DNA of 27,541 nucleotides from Patescibacteria group bacterium (GCA_018896765.1 JAHILZ010000006.1:1-27541), one strand, 5' to 3'; positions 1 to 7,715 are shown, counted from the first letter of the stretch. Numbers and translations are program-made. Notes: generated by a model not told the origin, from the letters alone.

Positions 1-1
1 A

Positions 2-100
2 GAACAGAAATCCAAATTAGTTGTTAAATTAATTAAAAAATTATCATTCAAAATCAATCCAAAGTCGAAAGAAAAATTAAAAAAGTTGAAAATTATTTAA
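2..100 (+). pseudogene. 3' end of an ORF entering from the left; may be the split N-terminus of the ABC gene
   Basis: The frame is open from the window edge and ends at tandem TAA TAA (98-103). It gives 32 residues rich in lysine, ending KEKLKKLKII. The same frame continues past the stops from 104 straight into the ABC transporter gene (…LLTFILHITSKGLESY…) with no further stop. A basic stretch followed by a hydrophobic one is what the N-terminus of an ABC half-transporter looks like. This may therefore be the lost start of the next gene, interrupted by nonsense codons, or simply the end of an unrelated upstream gene. The window edge prevents a decision. Confidence 0.35.
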
Positions 101-166
101 TAAAATCACCTGCTCACTTTCATTCTGCATATAACCTCTAAAGGATTAGAAAGTTATGCCCCTTCT

Positions 167-1687
167 TTGTTTCAAAATTTAATTGAAAATGATAAATTTA
201 ATGTTGCTGTTTTTTTGGAGTTTTTCGGGTTAGAAAAAATATCAGAGATCGTAGAAGCAAAAACGGAGATTGAGCTGGCAAAAGTAATGAATGGAATAAG
301 CAAGGATATCAATGAGAGAATAACTAATTCTTTGTTCTTCCAAGAATTTGAATTTACCCAAGAAAAATCACTGGGGGAAATCTATGAATCGTTGCAAAAA
401 GGCAAAGAATCAACGGAAAAAATCTTTAAAGAGACTATTTCTAAGTTTCTTCCAAGTTTGGCCGGTATTGGAATGTCATTAGTTTTTTTAACTAAAATCA
501 ATCCGATTCTTGGAGCGATTGGCGTTGGGAGTTTGCCGATATTGTATAAAATTGCTAAAAAACAAAACGAAGTGATCGGACCGATGCACGAAAAAGAAAG
601 GCGGGAAGGAGAAAAGATAGCCACTCGTCTTGGCGCCATAAAAGTCGCGATCGAAGAGGTAAAAACCTCTCCGGCCACAAAAAATGTTGCCGAGCATGTA
701 AAAGAGCAAATGAATAAAAAAGACAGTCTTGCATTGCAAAGACAGATCGAAGAAATAAAAAATCGGGTAAAGCGCATGGTTCCTTTTGATGCTTCATCAG
801 TAACGGCAGCAATCGTGGGCGGCGCGCTCCAGGAAGCCGGTGCCATCTCCGGCGGAGCTATTTTGTCGAATGTAATTTATTCTAATATGCTTAATAATCC
901 TATCAAGGATTTGGTAGAACTTTATTTTAGCAATTTTCCTCGGTATATGCAAGATATAAAGCGAATGGATGAAATTTTAGGGGAATATGAAAAAATAGAT
1001 TTGCCGGAAGGCGAGAGAGAAAAAAACAGAGTGCCTGTTTCTGAATTGGAAAACCACAATATTTCTATTAAAAATTTAAACTATAAGGGCATATTGCATA
1101 ATGTAAATATTGATATTGAGCAGGGAGAATTTTTAACCATTGCCGGTCCTTCCGGGGGCGGAAAGTCGACTTTATTGCGAAATTTAGCCGCTTTGTATAA
1201 ACCGAATAGCGGGGAAATAGAAATAGGCGGGGTTAAAAATGATAAAATTAAAAAATACGGGAAAGGGTCAATTTATTCCATTATGTCTTATTGCAATCAA
1301 GAACCGCAAATCTTTCCCGGAATGAGTTTGCGCGAAAATTTATTATTATGGTCAAGAGAAGGAGCTAGCGATGAAAAAATAAAAAAAATAATGAAAGACT
1401 TGCGTTTGGATAAATTTGTTGATAGATTAGACGAAGAAGTGAAATATTTTTCACCTGGTGAAAAAGTAAGAATTGGAGTGGCTCGCACTTTAATTAAAGA
1501 GGCGAAAATTATGTTGTTTGACGAGCCGACAAGGGGGCTTGATTCTAAAGATGGAACAGAGGTTAGAAAAATTATCTGTGAAATAAATAAAAAATATCCC
1601 GATACGATAATTATTTGCGCATCTCATGATCAAGAGTTGCTTAATTCGGGTACGCGATCGGTTAATATGGCAGAGATACAAAAATAA
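167..1687 (+). CDS. ABC transporter, membrane-fused ATP-binding protein (N-terminally short)
   Basis: The C-terminal half is a clear ABC ATPase: Walker A GPSGGGKST (327-335), Q-loop Q378, a degenerate signature SPGEK in place of SGGQ (429-433), Walker B IMLFDE (448-453) and the H-loop histidine H487. The N-terminal part resembles the later helices of an exporter domain, with hydrophobic stretches near 95-127 and 212-240 followed by the usual RMDEIL linker. At 506 residues it is about 80-100 short of a typical half-exporter, so the first helices are missing or lie upstream of the tandem stops at 98-103. The TTG at 167 is only the first usable start. The best ribosome site, AAAGGA (140-145), points to ATG 156 in another frame, which closes after 8 codons. 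The substrate is unknown. It ends 42 bases before the first comM 5' copy. Confidence 0.75.
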   Translation: MFQNLIENDKFNVAVFLEFFGLEKISEIVEAKTEIELAKVMNGISKDINERITNSLFFQEFEFTQEKSLGEIYESLQKGKESTEKIFKETISKFLPSLAGIGMSLVFLTKINPILGAIGVGSLPILYKIAKKQNEVIGPMHEKERREGEKIATRLGAIKVAIEEVKTSPATKNVAEHVKEQMNKKDSLALQRQIEEIKNRVKRMVPFDASSVTAAIVGGALQEAGAISGGAILSNVIYSNMLNNPIKDLVELYFSNFPRYMQDIKRMDEILGEYEKIDLPEGEREKNRVPVSELENHNISIKNLNYKGILHNVNIDIEQGEFLTIAGPSGGGKSTLLRNLAALYKPNSGEIEIGGVKNDKIKKYGKGSIYSIMSYCNQEPQIFPGMSLRENLLLWSREGASDEKIKKIMKDLRLDKFVDRLDEEVKYFSPGEKVRIGVARTLIKEAKIMLFDEPTRGLDSKDGTEVRKIICEINKKYPDTIIICASHDQELLNSGTRSVNMAEIQK

Positions 1688-1721
1688 AATTATTAAGTAA
1701 ATTATAATAATATAATCTAGG

Positions 1722-1764
1722 TTATTTTTATGATTTCAAAAATAAACTCCAGCGCGGTTTGGGG
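1722..1764 (+). repeat. Direct repeat, copy 1: leader plus first codons of comM
   Basis: These 43 bases are identical to 3111-3153 and include TTATTTTT plus the first codons of comM. Against the intact comM start (4673-4717), positions 1730-1774 differ at two bases. The two copies bracket the ATPase gene at 1880-3013. Confidence 0.9.
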
Positions 1765-1798
1765 ACTGGATGGGGGCGCTATATATTGGCGCGGTTAA
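1730..1798 (+). pseudogene. 5' fragment of comM (copy 1)
   Basis: The frame reads MISKINSSAVWGLDG, the exact N-terminus of ComM, then diverges and stops at 1796-1798 after 22 residues. A TATAAT box at 1711-1716 lies just upstream and may be the original comM promoter region, now cut off from the intact gene by about 2.9 kb of inserted DNA. Confidence 0.85.
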
Positions 1799-1816
1799 AA
1801 TTTGCCCTCATAATCA

Positions 1817-1845
1817 TTGACAAATATCATTTTTAGGTATAAAAT
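1817..1845 (+). promoter_or_regulatory. Sigma-70-type promoter of the first ATPase gene
   Basis: The -35 box is TTGACA (1817-1822), followed by a 17-base spacer and -10 TAAAAT (1840-1845). The ATG lies about 28 bases beyond the expected start of transcription. The insert therefore carries its own promoter. Confidence 0.7.
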
Positions 1846-1866
1846 TGATATTGTAATATCATTTTT
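1823..1866 (+). promoter_or_regulatory. Possible operator: direct repeats and a palindrome around the transcription start
   Basis: AATATCATTTTT occurs at 1823-1834 inside the promoter spacer and again at 1855-1866. The second copy forms one arm of the inverted repeat TGATATT-GT-AATATCA (1846-1861), which lies across the expected transcription start. This layout suits a repressor site. No regulator is identified. Confidence 0.4.
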
Positions 1867-1879
1867 TAATTAAATTACT

Positions 1880-3013
1880 ATGTTTTATATAGTTCGCGCG
1901 ATTGAAAAGCCCATTAAAGAAAGGTTGTTTAGAGGCAAGGTGGTTATTATTTATGGCGCTAGGCAAGTTGGAAAAACAACTTTGGCAAAAAAAATTATAA
2001 GCGATTATGGAAATCAAGCGCGCTATTTAAATTGCGAACTGCTTCCGGTGGAAAGAGGATTGTCGGAATTAGACGCGGAAAAAATAAAAGCTTTTTTGGG
2101 CGATTATAAAATAATCGTTTTGGATGAAGCGCAAAATATTGCCAATATTGGAAAGGTTTTAAAAATAATCGTTGATACTTTTCCCAAGCTTCAAATAATC
2201 GCGACAGGTTCGTCAAGCTTTGATTTGTCGCAAAAAATTTCCGAACCGCTTACCGGACGCGCTTTTAAATTTATTTTATATCCTCTTTCTTTGAAAGAAA
2301 TAAAACAAGACCGCGATATGTTTTTCGTGGAATCAAAAATAGAAAGCTTGCTCCGTTTTGGAAGTTATCCGGAAATATTAAATTTGGATGAAAATTTTGC
2401 CAGAGAAAGATTGAATGAAATCGCTTCGAATTATCTTTATAAAGACGCTTTAAAATTTGAAGGAATTAAAAAATCAAGCTTGGTGAAAAATTTATTGCAA
2501 GCGCTGGCGCTACAATTGGGACAAGAAGTTTCTTATCAAGAATTGGCGGTTAAACTGGGAGTCAATCGCTTGACTATTCAAAAGTATATAGATCTTTTAG
2601 AACAATGTTTTATTATTTTTCGGCTTAACGCTTTTAGCCGCAACGCAAGAAAAGAAATTTCTAAATCCATAAAAATTTATTTTTACGATCTCGGCATCAG
2701 AAACAGTCTGATAGAAAACTATAATCGTTTGGATATTCGTCCTGACGCGGGTTTTATTTGGGAAAATTTTTGCATCGTGGAAAGAAAAAAATTCAATGAT
2801 AATAATTTCAAATTTGTTAATTCCTATTTTTGGCGCACCTATGACCAGAAAGAAATTGATTATATAGAAGAGTGCGAGGGCAAGATAACGGGATTTGAAT
2901 TTAAGCTGGGAGATAAAAATGCTTATCGTCCGCCCGTTGAATTTATTAAACGGTATAATGCTGAAATTAAAAAAATTGACAAAAGCAATTATTGGAAATT
3001 TTTGGAATTATAG
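1880..3013 (+). CDS. AAA family ATPase with C-terminal DUF4143 domain (ATPase A)
   Basis: This belongs to the AAA_14/DUF4143 family, large and of largely unknown function, often present in many variable copies in reduced and archaeal genomes. Visible features are Walker A GARQVGKTT (26-34), Walker B IIVLDEAQ, the sensor-like ATGSSSF, and the L-GR motif PLTGRAFKF typical of this family. A helix-turn-helix-like stretch follows (YQELAVKLGVNRLTIQKYI). The C-terminus holds EIDYIEECEGKITGFEFK, reminiscent of a PD-(D/E)XK fold. Length (377) is normal. It has its own promoter and lies between two copies of the comM start, so it is an insertion. It shares only the family architecture with the next ATPase gene, so the two are not simple duplicates. 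Confidence 0.85.
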   Translation: MFYIVRAIEKPIKERLFRGKVVIIYGARQVGKTTLAKKIISDYGNQARYLNCELLPVERGLSELDAEKIKAFLGDYKIIVLDEAQNIANIGKVLKIIVDTFPKLQIIATGSSSFDLSQKISEPLTGRAFKFILYPLSLKEIKQDRDMFFVESKIESLLRFGSYPEILNLDENFARERLNEIASNYLYKDALKFEGIKKSSLVKNLLQALALQLGQEVSYQELAVKLGVNRLTIQKYIDLLEQCFIIFRLNAFSRNARKEISKSIKIYFYDLGIRNSLIENYNRLDIRPDAGFIWENFCIVERKKFNDNNFKFVNSYFWRTYDQKEIDYIEECEGKITGFEFKLGDKNAYRPPVEFIKRYNAEIKKIDKSNYWKFLEL

Positions 3014-3110
3014 AAGTTTGGAAATAATAAGAAAATATTCACAGCTAAAATTATAAGAACTAAAGGAGCGGAAAAGTTTCAGAAGATTTAGAAAAAATAA
3101 AAAAATAAAA

Positions 3111-3153
3111 TTATTTTTATGATTTCAAAAATAAACTCCAGCGCGGTTTGGGG
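3111..3153 (+). repeat. Direct repeat, copy 2: leader plus first codons of comM
   Basis: Identical over 43 bases to 1722-1764, closing the ATPase A unit (1389 bases from repeat to repeat). Similarity to comM continues to 3158 (…GGGGGCTGG) with one mismatch over 40 bases from the ATG, then ends abruptly. Confidence 0.9.
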
Positions 3154-3175
3154 GCTGGTTTGTTTGATAGGGTAA
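3119..3175 (+). pseudogene. 5' fragment of comM (copy 2)
   Basis: Encodes MISKINSSAVWGL, the ComM N-terminus, then five unrelated residues and a stop at 3173-3175. It shares with copy 1 a C (AATAAACTCC) where intact comM has T, so the two fragments are closer to each other there than to the intact gene. Confidence 0.85.
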
Positions 3176-3204
3176 ATAAACATGCAGGAAGTTTATGCGT
3201 TATG

Positions 3205-3233
3205 TTTACAAGCTTGATTATAAATGTTATAAT
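3205..3233 (+). promoter_or_regulatory. Promoter of the second ATPase gene
   Basis: -35 TTTACA (3205-3210), 17-base spacer, -10 TATAAT (3228-3233) preceded by TG (extended -10). It lies about 32 bases before the ATG at 3266 and inside the inserted segment. Confidence 0.7.
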
Positions 3234-3265
3234 TATGATTAGTCGAGTAATTATAAAGTAAAATT

Positions 3266-4660
3266 ATGCAAAAAGAGCTTATTCTAAGCGAAATTTTAGC
3301 CCAAAATAAACACTGGAAAAACGATAAATCATTTTTTGAGCACCAAAAACACAAAAGAAAGCTTTTTTTTGAATTGGTCAAGTATGTTTCCGACAGACAA
3401 ATAATTTCGGTGGTGGGATTAAGAAGAACCGGGAAAACAATCCTTCTAAAACAACTTATCCGGCATATTATTGAACAAGGCGGCGCAAAGCCCGGCAATG
3501 TTTTATTTCTCAGCTTTGATGAAGTTTTAGTAACTTCAAAGCTTGCGCTTAAAGATTATTTGGATGCGTTTTTAGAAAATTTTTTAAAAAAAGAATCATT
3601 CGAAAAGATTTATATATTTTTGGATGAAATACAATATATTGATAAGTGGCAGCATATTCTTAAGCGCTATTACGATACTCATCAAAATATTAAATTTGTT
3701 ATAAGCGGATCATCATCTTTGTTTCTTAAGAAACAAACAACGGAAAGTTTGGCCGGTAGGATTTATGAATTTAAATTGCCGCCATTGAGTTTTGAAGAGT
3801 TTATGGAATTAGCCGGTGTAAGCGCGGAGTTGCTTCTAGAATATCAAAAGCACTCATTTTCAGCCGGAGAATTAATTCTGAAGCATACGAAGAACGATTA
3901 TAGTCTTTTTATTGCTCGCAGTGGAAATATTTTGAAAGATCTTTTTGAGGAATACTTGCTATACTATCAATTTCCTGAAATGGTTTTGCAAGAAGATAAG
4001 GACAAGATTAGAAAATATATTACCGAATCCGTTTATAAAAAAACAATCGAATATGATATTCCTAAGTTATTCGGTGTGGAAAAAATTGATGAACTGAAAT
4101 TTTTGTTTCAGATTTTAGTCAACGAAAATAGTTCACTCATTGAATTTAAAACTATTTCCAGCGAAGCGGGGATTGAAGAAAACACGCTTAAAAAATATAT
4201 TTCATATTTTCAAGAAAGTTTTCTTGTTGACTTGTTATATAATTATTCAAAATCTTTTAGAAAATCAAAACGTTTGCAAAAAAAAGGATATATCGCCAGT
4301 TCAAATTTTTTTACGGCATTTCGTTTTGATTGGACAGAAAATCCAATATTAAGATCTCAATATTTCGGATCTTTAGCTGAAACATATGTTTTTAATTTAT
4401 TGAAAGAAAAGTATCAGTATCTTTCTTTTTATCGAAAAGGACAAGACGAGGTGGATTTTGTCGCAAGCAATGATTACAGAAATTCGGGCGCTCACGCGCT
4501 TATTGAGGTAAAATATATGAATGAAATTAAATGGAACGATATAAAATTCATAGATAGAATCGCAAAAAAAATATTTAAAACAAGATATTTGGTTTACTCG
4601 AAAAGTGAATTTAAAATTGAGGAAAATAAACTTATTGTTCCTTGTTTTTTAATTAAGTAG
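3266..4660 (+). CDS. AAA family ATPase with DUF4143-like C-terminus (ATPase B)
   Basis: A second member of the AAA_14/DUF4143 group, longer than its neighbour (464 residues). Walker A is GLRRTGKT (51-58), Walker B is IYIFLDEIQ, the sensor is ISGSSSLF, and the family GR motif is SLAGRIYEFKLPPLSFEEF. The C-terminus has a possible nuclease-like signature, QDEVDFVA followed about 15 residues later by LIEVKYM, matching the D…E-x-K spacing of PD-(D/E)XK folds; activity is unproven. It ends 12 bases before the comM ATG, so comM may now be read from this gene's promoter. Like ATPase A it lies between copies of the comM 5' end, which marks it as a separate insertion at the same spot. Confidence 0.83.
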   Translation: MQKELILSEILAQNKHWKNDKSFFEHQKHKRKLFFELVKYVSDRQIISVVGLRRTGKTILLKQLIRHIIEQGGAKPGNVLFLSFDEVLVTSKLALKDYLDAFLENFLKKESFEKIYIFLDEIQYIDKWQHILKRYYDTHQNIKFVISGSSSLFLKKQTTESLAGRIYEFKLPPLSFEEFMELAGVSAELLLEYQKHSFSAGELILKHTKNDYSLFIARSGNILKDLFEEYLLYYQFPEMVLQEDKDKIRKYITESVYKKTIEYDIPKLFGVEKIDELKFLFQILVNENSSLIEFKTISSEAGIEENTLKKYISYFQESFLVDLLYNYSKSFRKSKRLQKKGYIASSNFFTAFRFDWTENPILRSQYFGSLAETYVFNLLKEKYQYLSFYRKGQDEVDFVASNDYRNSGAHALIEVKYMNEIKWNDIKFIDRIAKKIFKTRYLVYSKSEFKIEENKLIVPCFLIK

Positions 4661-4672
4661 ATTTTTAATTTT

Positions 4673-6196
4673 ATGATTTCAAAAATAAATTCCAGCGCGG
4701 TTTGGGGGCTGGATGGGATACAAATTGAAGCGGAGGTGGATATTACGCCGGGATTGGCGGCGATTACGGTGGTTGGGCTTCCGGACGCGGCGGTGCAGGA
4801 ATCGAAAGAAAGAATAAAATCCGCCATAAAAAATTCCGGATTTAGATTTCCTCATTCGAGAATTACTATTAATTTGGCGCCGGCGGATATTAAAAAGGAA
4901 GGGCCTTCATACGATCTGCCGATCGCGGTCGGAGTGATGGCGGCTAGCGGCCAATTGGAAAAAATTAATTTAGAGGATAGCGTATTCGTTGGCGAGCTTG
5001 CCCTGAACGGCGCTTTGCGCCATGTGGCAGGCGTTTTGCCCATCGCGATATTCGCCAAAAGCAAAGGATTTAAAAAATTATATATTCCAAAAATTAACGC
5101 GCTGGAAGCAAGCTTGATCAGCGGATTGGAAATTTTTCCGGTGGAAAATTTCCAGCAATTAATAATGCATTTAATTGGCAAGGCGAAGATCAATCCTTTT
5201 AAGCCCCCGAATTTTTCTTTTAAGCAAAAAATAAACACCGAAGTCAATATGGCTTTTATAAAAGGCCAGGCGCATGCCAAGCGGGCGCTTGAGATCGCGG
5301 CCAGCGGCGCGCATAATGTGATTATGAGCGGTCCGCCGGGATCGGGAAAAACTCTTTTGGCCCGTTCTATGCCGTCGATTATGCCGCCTCTCAACGAGAA
5401 GGAAGCGATTGAAGTGATTAAAATTTATAGCATCAGCGGAACTTTATCGTCGGCAAATCCTTTTGCCATTGAGCGGCCTTTTCGAAGCCCCCATCATTCG
5501 GCTTCCGCCATCGCTCTTGTTGGCGGCGGGCAGTTTCCGCGTCCCGGGGAGATCAGTTTGGCGCATCGGGGAATTCTTTTTCTTGATGAATTGCCGGAAT
5601 TTCCGAGAGCATTATTGGAAAGTTTGCGCCAGCCCTTGGAAGACGGCATGGTGACAATTTCTCGGGCTCAAGGATCTCTTTCTTTTCCCGCCAAGTTTTC
5701 GCTTATCGCCAGCATGAACCCTTGCCCATGCGGATTTTTCGGCAATCCTCATCACGAATGCAGCTGCAGTTTTACCCAGATAAATAAATATCAGAAAAAA
5801 ATATCCGGGCCTTTGCTCGACAGGATTGATTTGTTCGTAGAAGTGCCGGAAGTAAAAACAGAGCATCTGACCAGCGACGCGCTGGAAGAATCTTCGGAAA
5901 AAATCCGCGAGCGGGTAATGCGCGCGAGACTCGTTCAAGAAAAAAGATTTGCCAATAAAAAAATCAGCGCTAATTCCGAGATGACTCCGGAAATGCTCAA
6001 AAAATTCTCGCGGTTGGAGGATGATGCTTTGATGATTTTGGCCAGGGCGATGGATCAATTTCATCTTTCCGCGAGATCTTACCATCGGGTTATTAAAATC
6101 GGCCGGACTATCGCGGATTTGGCCGGAAGCGATAAAATAAAAATAGAGCACATTGCTGAGGCGCTCCAATATCGCGCCAAAGCGCAGGAAAGATAG
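4673..6196 (+). CDS. comM: ComM/YifB family Mg-chelatase-like AAA+ ATPase
   Basis: ComM is a hexameric helicase that drives branch migration when incoming single-stranded DNA is recombined during natural transformation. The 507-residue protein is full length. It has the N-terminal ChlI/Lon-like domain (1-170, with GLPDAAVQESKERIKSA), Walker A GPPGSGKT (220-227), Walker B ILFLDE (301-306), the motif FRSPHHSAS (270-278), the cysteine cluster CPCG…CSC (351, 353, 363, 365) and the C-terminal Mg-chelatase domain ending in DKIKIEHIAEALQYRA. The first about 45 bases occur twice more upstream, each time ahead of an inserted ATPase gene. No good ribosome site or private promoter is seen at 4661-4672, so expression probably depends on the inserted ATPase B transcript. 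Confidence 0.93.
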   Translation: MISKINSSAVWGLDGIQIEAEVDITPGLAAITVVGLPDAAVQESKERIKSAIKNSGFRFPHSRITINLAPADIKKEGPSYDLPIAVGVMAASGQLEKINLEDSVFVGELALNGALRHVAGVLPIAIFAKSKGFKKLYIPKINALEASLISGLEIFPVENFQQLIMHLIGKAKINPFKPPNFSFKQKINTEVNMAFIKGQAHAKRALEIAASGAHNVIMSGPPGSGKTLLARSMPSIMPPLNEKEAIEVIKIYSISGTLSSANPFAIERPFRSPHHSASAIALVGGGQFPRPGEISLAHRGILFLDELPEFPRALLESLRQPLEDGMVTISRAQGSLSFPAKFSLIASMNPCPCGFFGNPHHECSCSFTQINKYQKKISGPLLDRIDLFVEVPEVKTEHLTSDALEESSEKIRERVMRARLVQEKRFANKKISANSEMTPEMLKKFSRLEDDALMILARAMDQFHLSARSYHRVIKIGRTIADLAGSDKIKIEHIAEALQYRAKAQER

Positions 6197-6282
6197 TATA
6201 AAAAGACCAAAAAGCAAAGACCAAAAGCCAAAAATCGCAAAAAACCTTGCGCGAAATACCCATTGCATAAAGCAAAATTTTG

Positions 6283-6395
6283 ATGAAATTATCTAAGTGG
6301 AGTCCTTGGATGGAATAAGCAATGTAGGCAATATTTTGGCTTATTTAAAAGAAGAAACGAACACTTGGCCGTTAGTCTACTTTAGATTATACTAA
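6283..6395 (+). pseudogene. Possible decayed short gene
   Basis: ATG 6283 reads MKLSKWSPWME and stops. In another frame the same stretch reads on as SNVGNILAYLKEETNTW… to a stop at 6393-6395. The two halves look coding-like and could be joined by a one- or two-base indel near 6316. The rest of 6197-6403 is A-rich, with short repeats of ACCAAAAGC type. No family is recognised. Confidence 0.22.
6365..6393 (+). promoter_or_regulatory. Promoter of the thermonuclease gene
   Basis: -35 TTGGCC (6365-6370), 17-base spacer, -10 TATACT (6388-6393). Transcription would start near 6400, too close for the ATG at 6404 to have a ribosome site. This supports the later start at 6479. Confidence 0.55.
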
Positions 6396-6419
6396 TCGTA
6401 AGTATGTTAATTGTTAATA

Positions 6420-6473
6420 GAAAATTCCCCGAGAACAGAAAATTCCCCGAGAACGGTTCTCGGAATTTCGGAT
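6420..6473 (+). repeat. Tandem 17-mer and palindrome-bearing repeat, left copy
   Basis: GAAAATTCCCCGAGAAC occurs at 6420-6436 and 6438-6454. The second copy runs into GTTCTCGG to form the palindrome CCGAGAACGGTTCTCGG (6447-6463). Positions 6439-6473 recur after the gene at 7420-7454 with one mismatch in 35. Confidence 0.88.
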
Positions 6474-6478
6474 GTTTT

Positions 6479-7417
6479 ATGCCTGATTTTTTTGAAAAAA
6501 ATAAAATATTTTTTGCCGTCATTATCGCCGGTTTGCTGATTTCCGGCGCTGTTAATTCTTTAAATATTTCTATTTCGAAGTCGGATTTATCCAAAAATCA
6601 AAGCGGTAAAATAAAAAACTCGGCCGTTCAGCCGATTCTTGCCGATCAGGAAGAAAGTAAATTCACAGAATCCGATATTGATCAAATAGATTTATTTTCT
6701 AATAACGAAGCAAAAGATTCGGTTGCTGGGTCAGTGCCTAATGAACAGGAAGAAAATAATTCTGCGGAACCGCAAGCCGATTTATATAAAGTTGTTAAAG
6801 TTGTCGATGGCGACACTATCGCGGTTGATATTGCCGGTAAAACCAAAACTATCCGGCTTATCGGCATTAATACTCCGGAAACCGTTGATCCCAGAAAACC
6901 TGTGGAATGTTTTGGCAAAGAAGCGTCAAATAAAGCGAAAGAAATTTTAACCGGTAAAAGCGTTAGATTGGAAGCGGATATTACACAAGGCGAACGAGAT
7001 AAATATGGCCGATTGCTTCGATATGCGTTTTTGGAAGACGGAACCAATTTTAACAAAATGATGATCAGCGAGGGCTTTGCTTATGAATACACTTATGGCA
7101 CTCCTTACAAATATCAAGATGAATTTAATCAAGCGGAAAAAGAAGCCATGGATGCTCAAAAAGGATTATGGGAGCCGTGCGCATGCGGCGCGCCAACTGG
7201 CGCAGCTGCCATTGCATCAGCAGCCAGTCCAACGCTAATATCAAGCTTAACGACAGTATCTAATAAATACGATTGTTCCGGCAATATCTATAATTGTTCT
7301 GATTTTTCCACTCACGCCGAAGCCCAAGCCGCATTTGAAGCCTGTGGCGGAGCGGCTAATGATATTCATCGTTTGGATTCTGACAAAGATGGCTTGGCCT
7401 GCGAATCTTTGCCGTAA
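6479..7417 (+). CDS. Secreted or membrane-anchored thermonuclease (SNase) with Excalibur domain
   Basis: A nuclease of the staphylococcal type that cleaves DNA and RNA outside the membrane, probably for nucleotide scavenging or for processing DNA at the surface. Numbering is from ATG 6479 (312 residues): membrane anchor or signal at 10-25, an acidic linker to about 100, then the SNase domain with D110-G-D112, R126 (IRLIGINTPE), E134 and R178 (KYGRLLRYAF), the three classic catalytic residues all present. An Ala/Ser-rich linker leads to an Excalibur calcium-binding domain (264-310) with C266, C273, C289, C308 and DSDKDGLACE. An in-frame ATG at 6404 would add 25 residues translated from the palindromic repeat and sits at the transcription start, so it was not chosen. 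The gene lies exactly between two 35-base repeats. Confidence 0.9.
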   Translation: MPDFFEKNKIFFAVIIAGLLISGAVNSLNISISKSDLSKNQSGKIKNSAVQPILADQEESKFTESDIDQIDLFSNNEAKDSVAGSVPNEQEENNSAEPQADLYKVVKVVDGDTIAVDIAGKTKTIRLIGINTPETVDPRKPVECFGKEASNKAKEILTGKSVRLEADITQGERDKYGRLLRYAFLEDGTNFNKMMISEGFAYEYTYGTPYKYQDEFNQAEKEAMDAQKGLWEPCACGAPTGAAAIASAASPTLISSLTTVSNKYDCSGNIYNCSDFSTHAEAQAAFEACGGAANDIHRLDSDKDGLACESLP

Positions 7418-7419
7418 TT

Positions 7420-7454
7420 AAAATTTCCCGAGAACGGTTCTCGGAATTTCGGAT
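7420..7454 (+). repeat. Palindrome-bearing repeat, right copy
   Basis: 34 of 35 bases match 6439-6473. The core palindrome CCGAGAACGGTTCTCGG is at 7428-7444, three bases after the nuclease stop codon. It could also act as a weak transcription stop, but no T-run follows. Confidence 0.88.
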
Positions 7455-7475
7455 AGATATAATCAATTAAAAATT

Positions 7476-7499
7476 ATTTCTATTTGCTCAAATAGAAAT
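7476..7499 (+). other. Hairpin, 11-bp stem
   Basis: ATTTCTATTTG (7476-7486) pairs perfectly with CAAATAGAAAT (7489-7499). No T-run follows. It is the second of three inverted repeats in 7420-7552. Confidence 0.7.
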
Positions 7500-7518
7500 T
7501 AATGTTTTTATTTTCTCA

Positions 7519-7552
7519 ACTGAATTTTTATGCTATAGCATAAAAATTCAGT
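7519..7552. other. Perfect 34-bp palindrome
   Basis: ACTGAATTTTTATGCTA is followed directly by its exact reverse complement (7519-7535 / 7536-7552), with no loop. It lies in the gap after the nuclease gene. The rest of 7418-7686 shows no credible gene. Confidence 0.85.
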
Positions 7553-7686
7553 AGGTGATTTATAAATTTTATTATTTTGCGAAAAACAAAATCCTCAAGC
7601 GCGGATACGGGGGAGCTGGAGGGGGAGATTGACCTTGTTAGATAAACGCGCGGAACATCTTTGGCTTTATAAGAATTGACAAGAAA

Positions 7687-7715
7687 TTGACACGCCCCCG
7701 CTAATCTTACATAAT
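7687..7715 (+). promoter_or_regulatory. Promoter of the CofE-like gene
   Basis: Perfect -35 TTGACA (7687-7692), 17-base spacer, -10 CATAAT (7710-7715). The transcript would have a leader of about 135 bases. A second TTGACA at 7676-7681 has no matching -10. Confidence 0.75.

Noticed and set aside
98..103. Recoded stop codons
   Set aside because: TAA, TAG and TGA all end other genes here in the expected places (for example 6194-6196, 13202-13204, 20823-20825), so no stop is reassigned.
4140..4352. Alternative plus-strand frame within ATPase B
   Set aside because: It overlaps the conserved ATPase frame completely and its translation has no coding character.
6404..6478. N-terminal extension of the thermonuclease from ATG 6404
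   Set aside because: The 25 extra residues translate the palindromic repeat, the ATG sits at the expected transcription start, and the signal segment fits better from ATG 6479.
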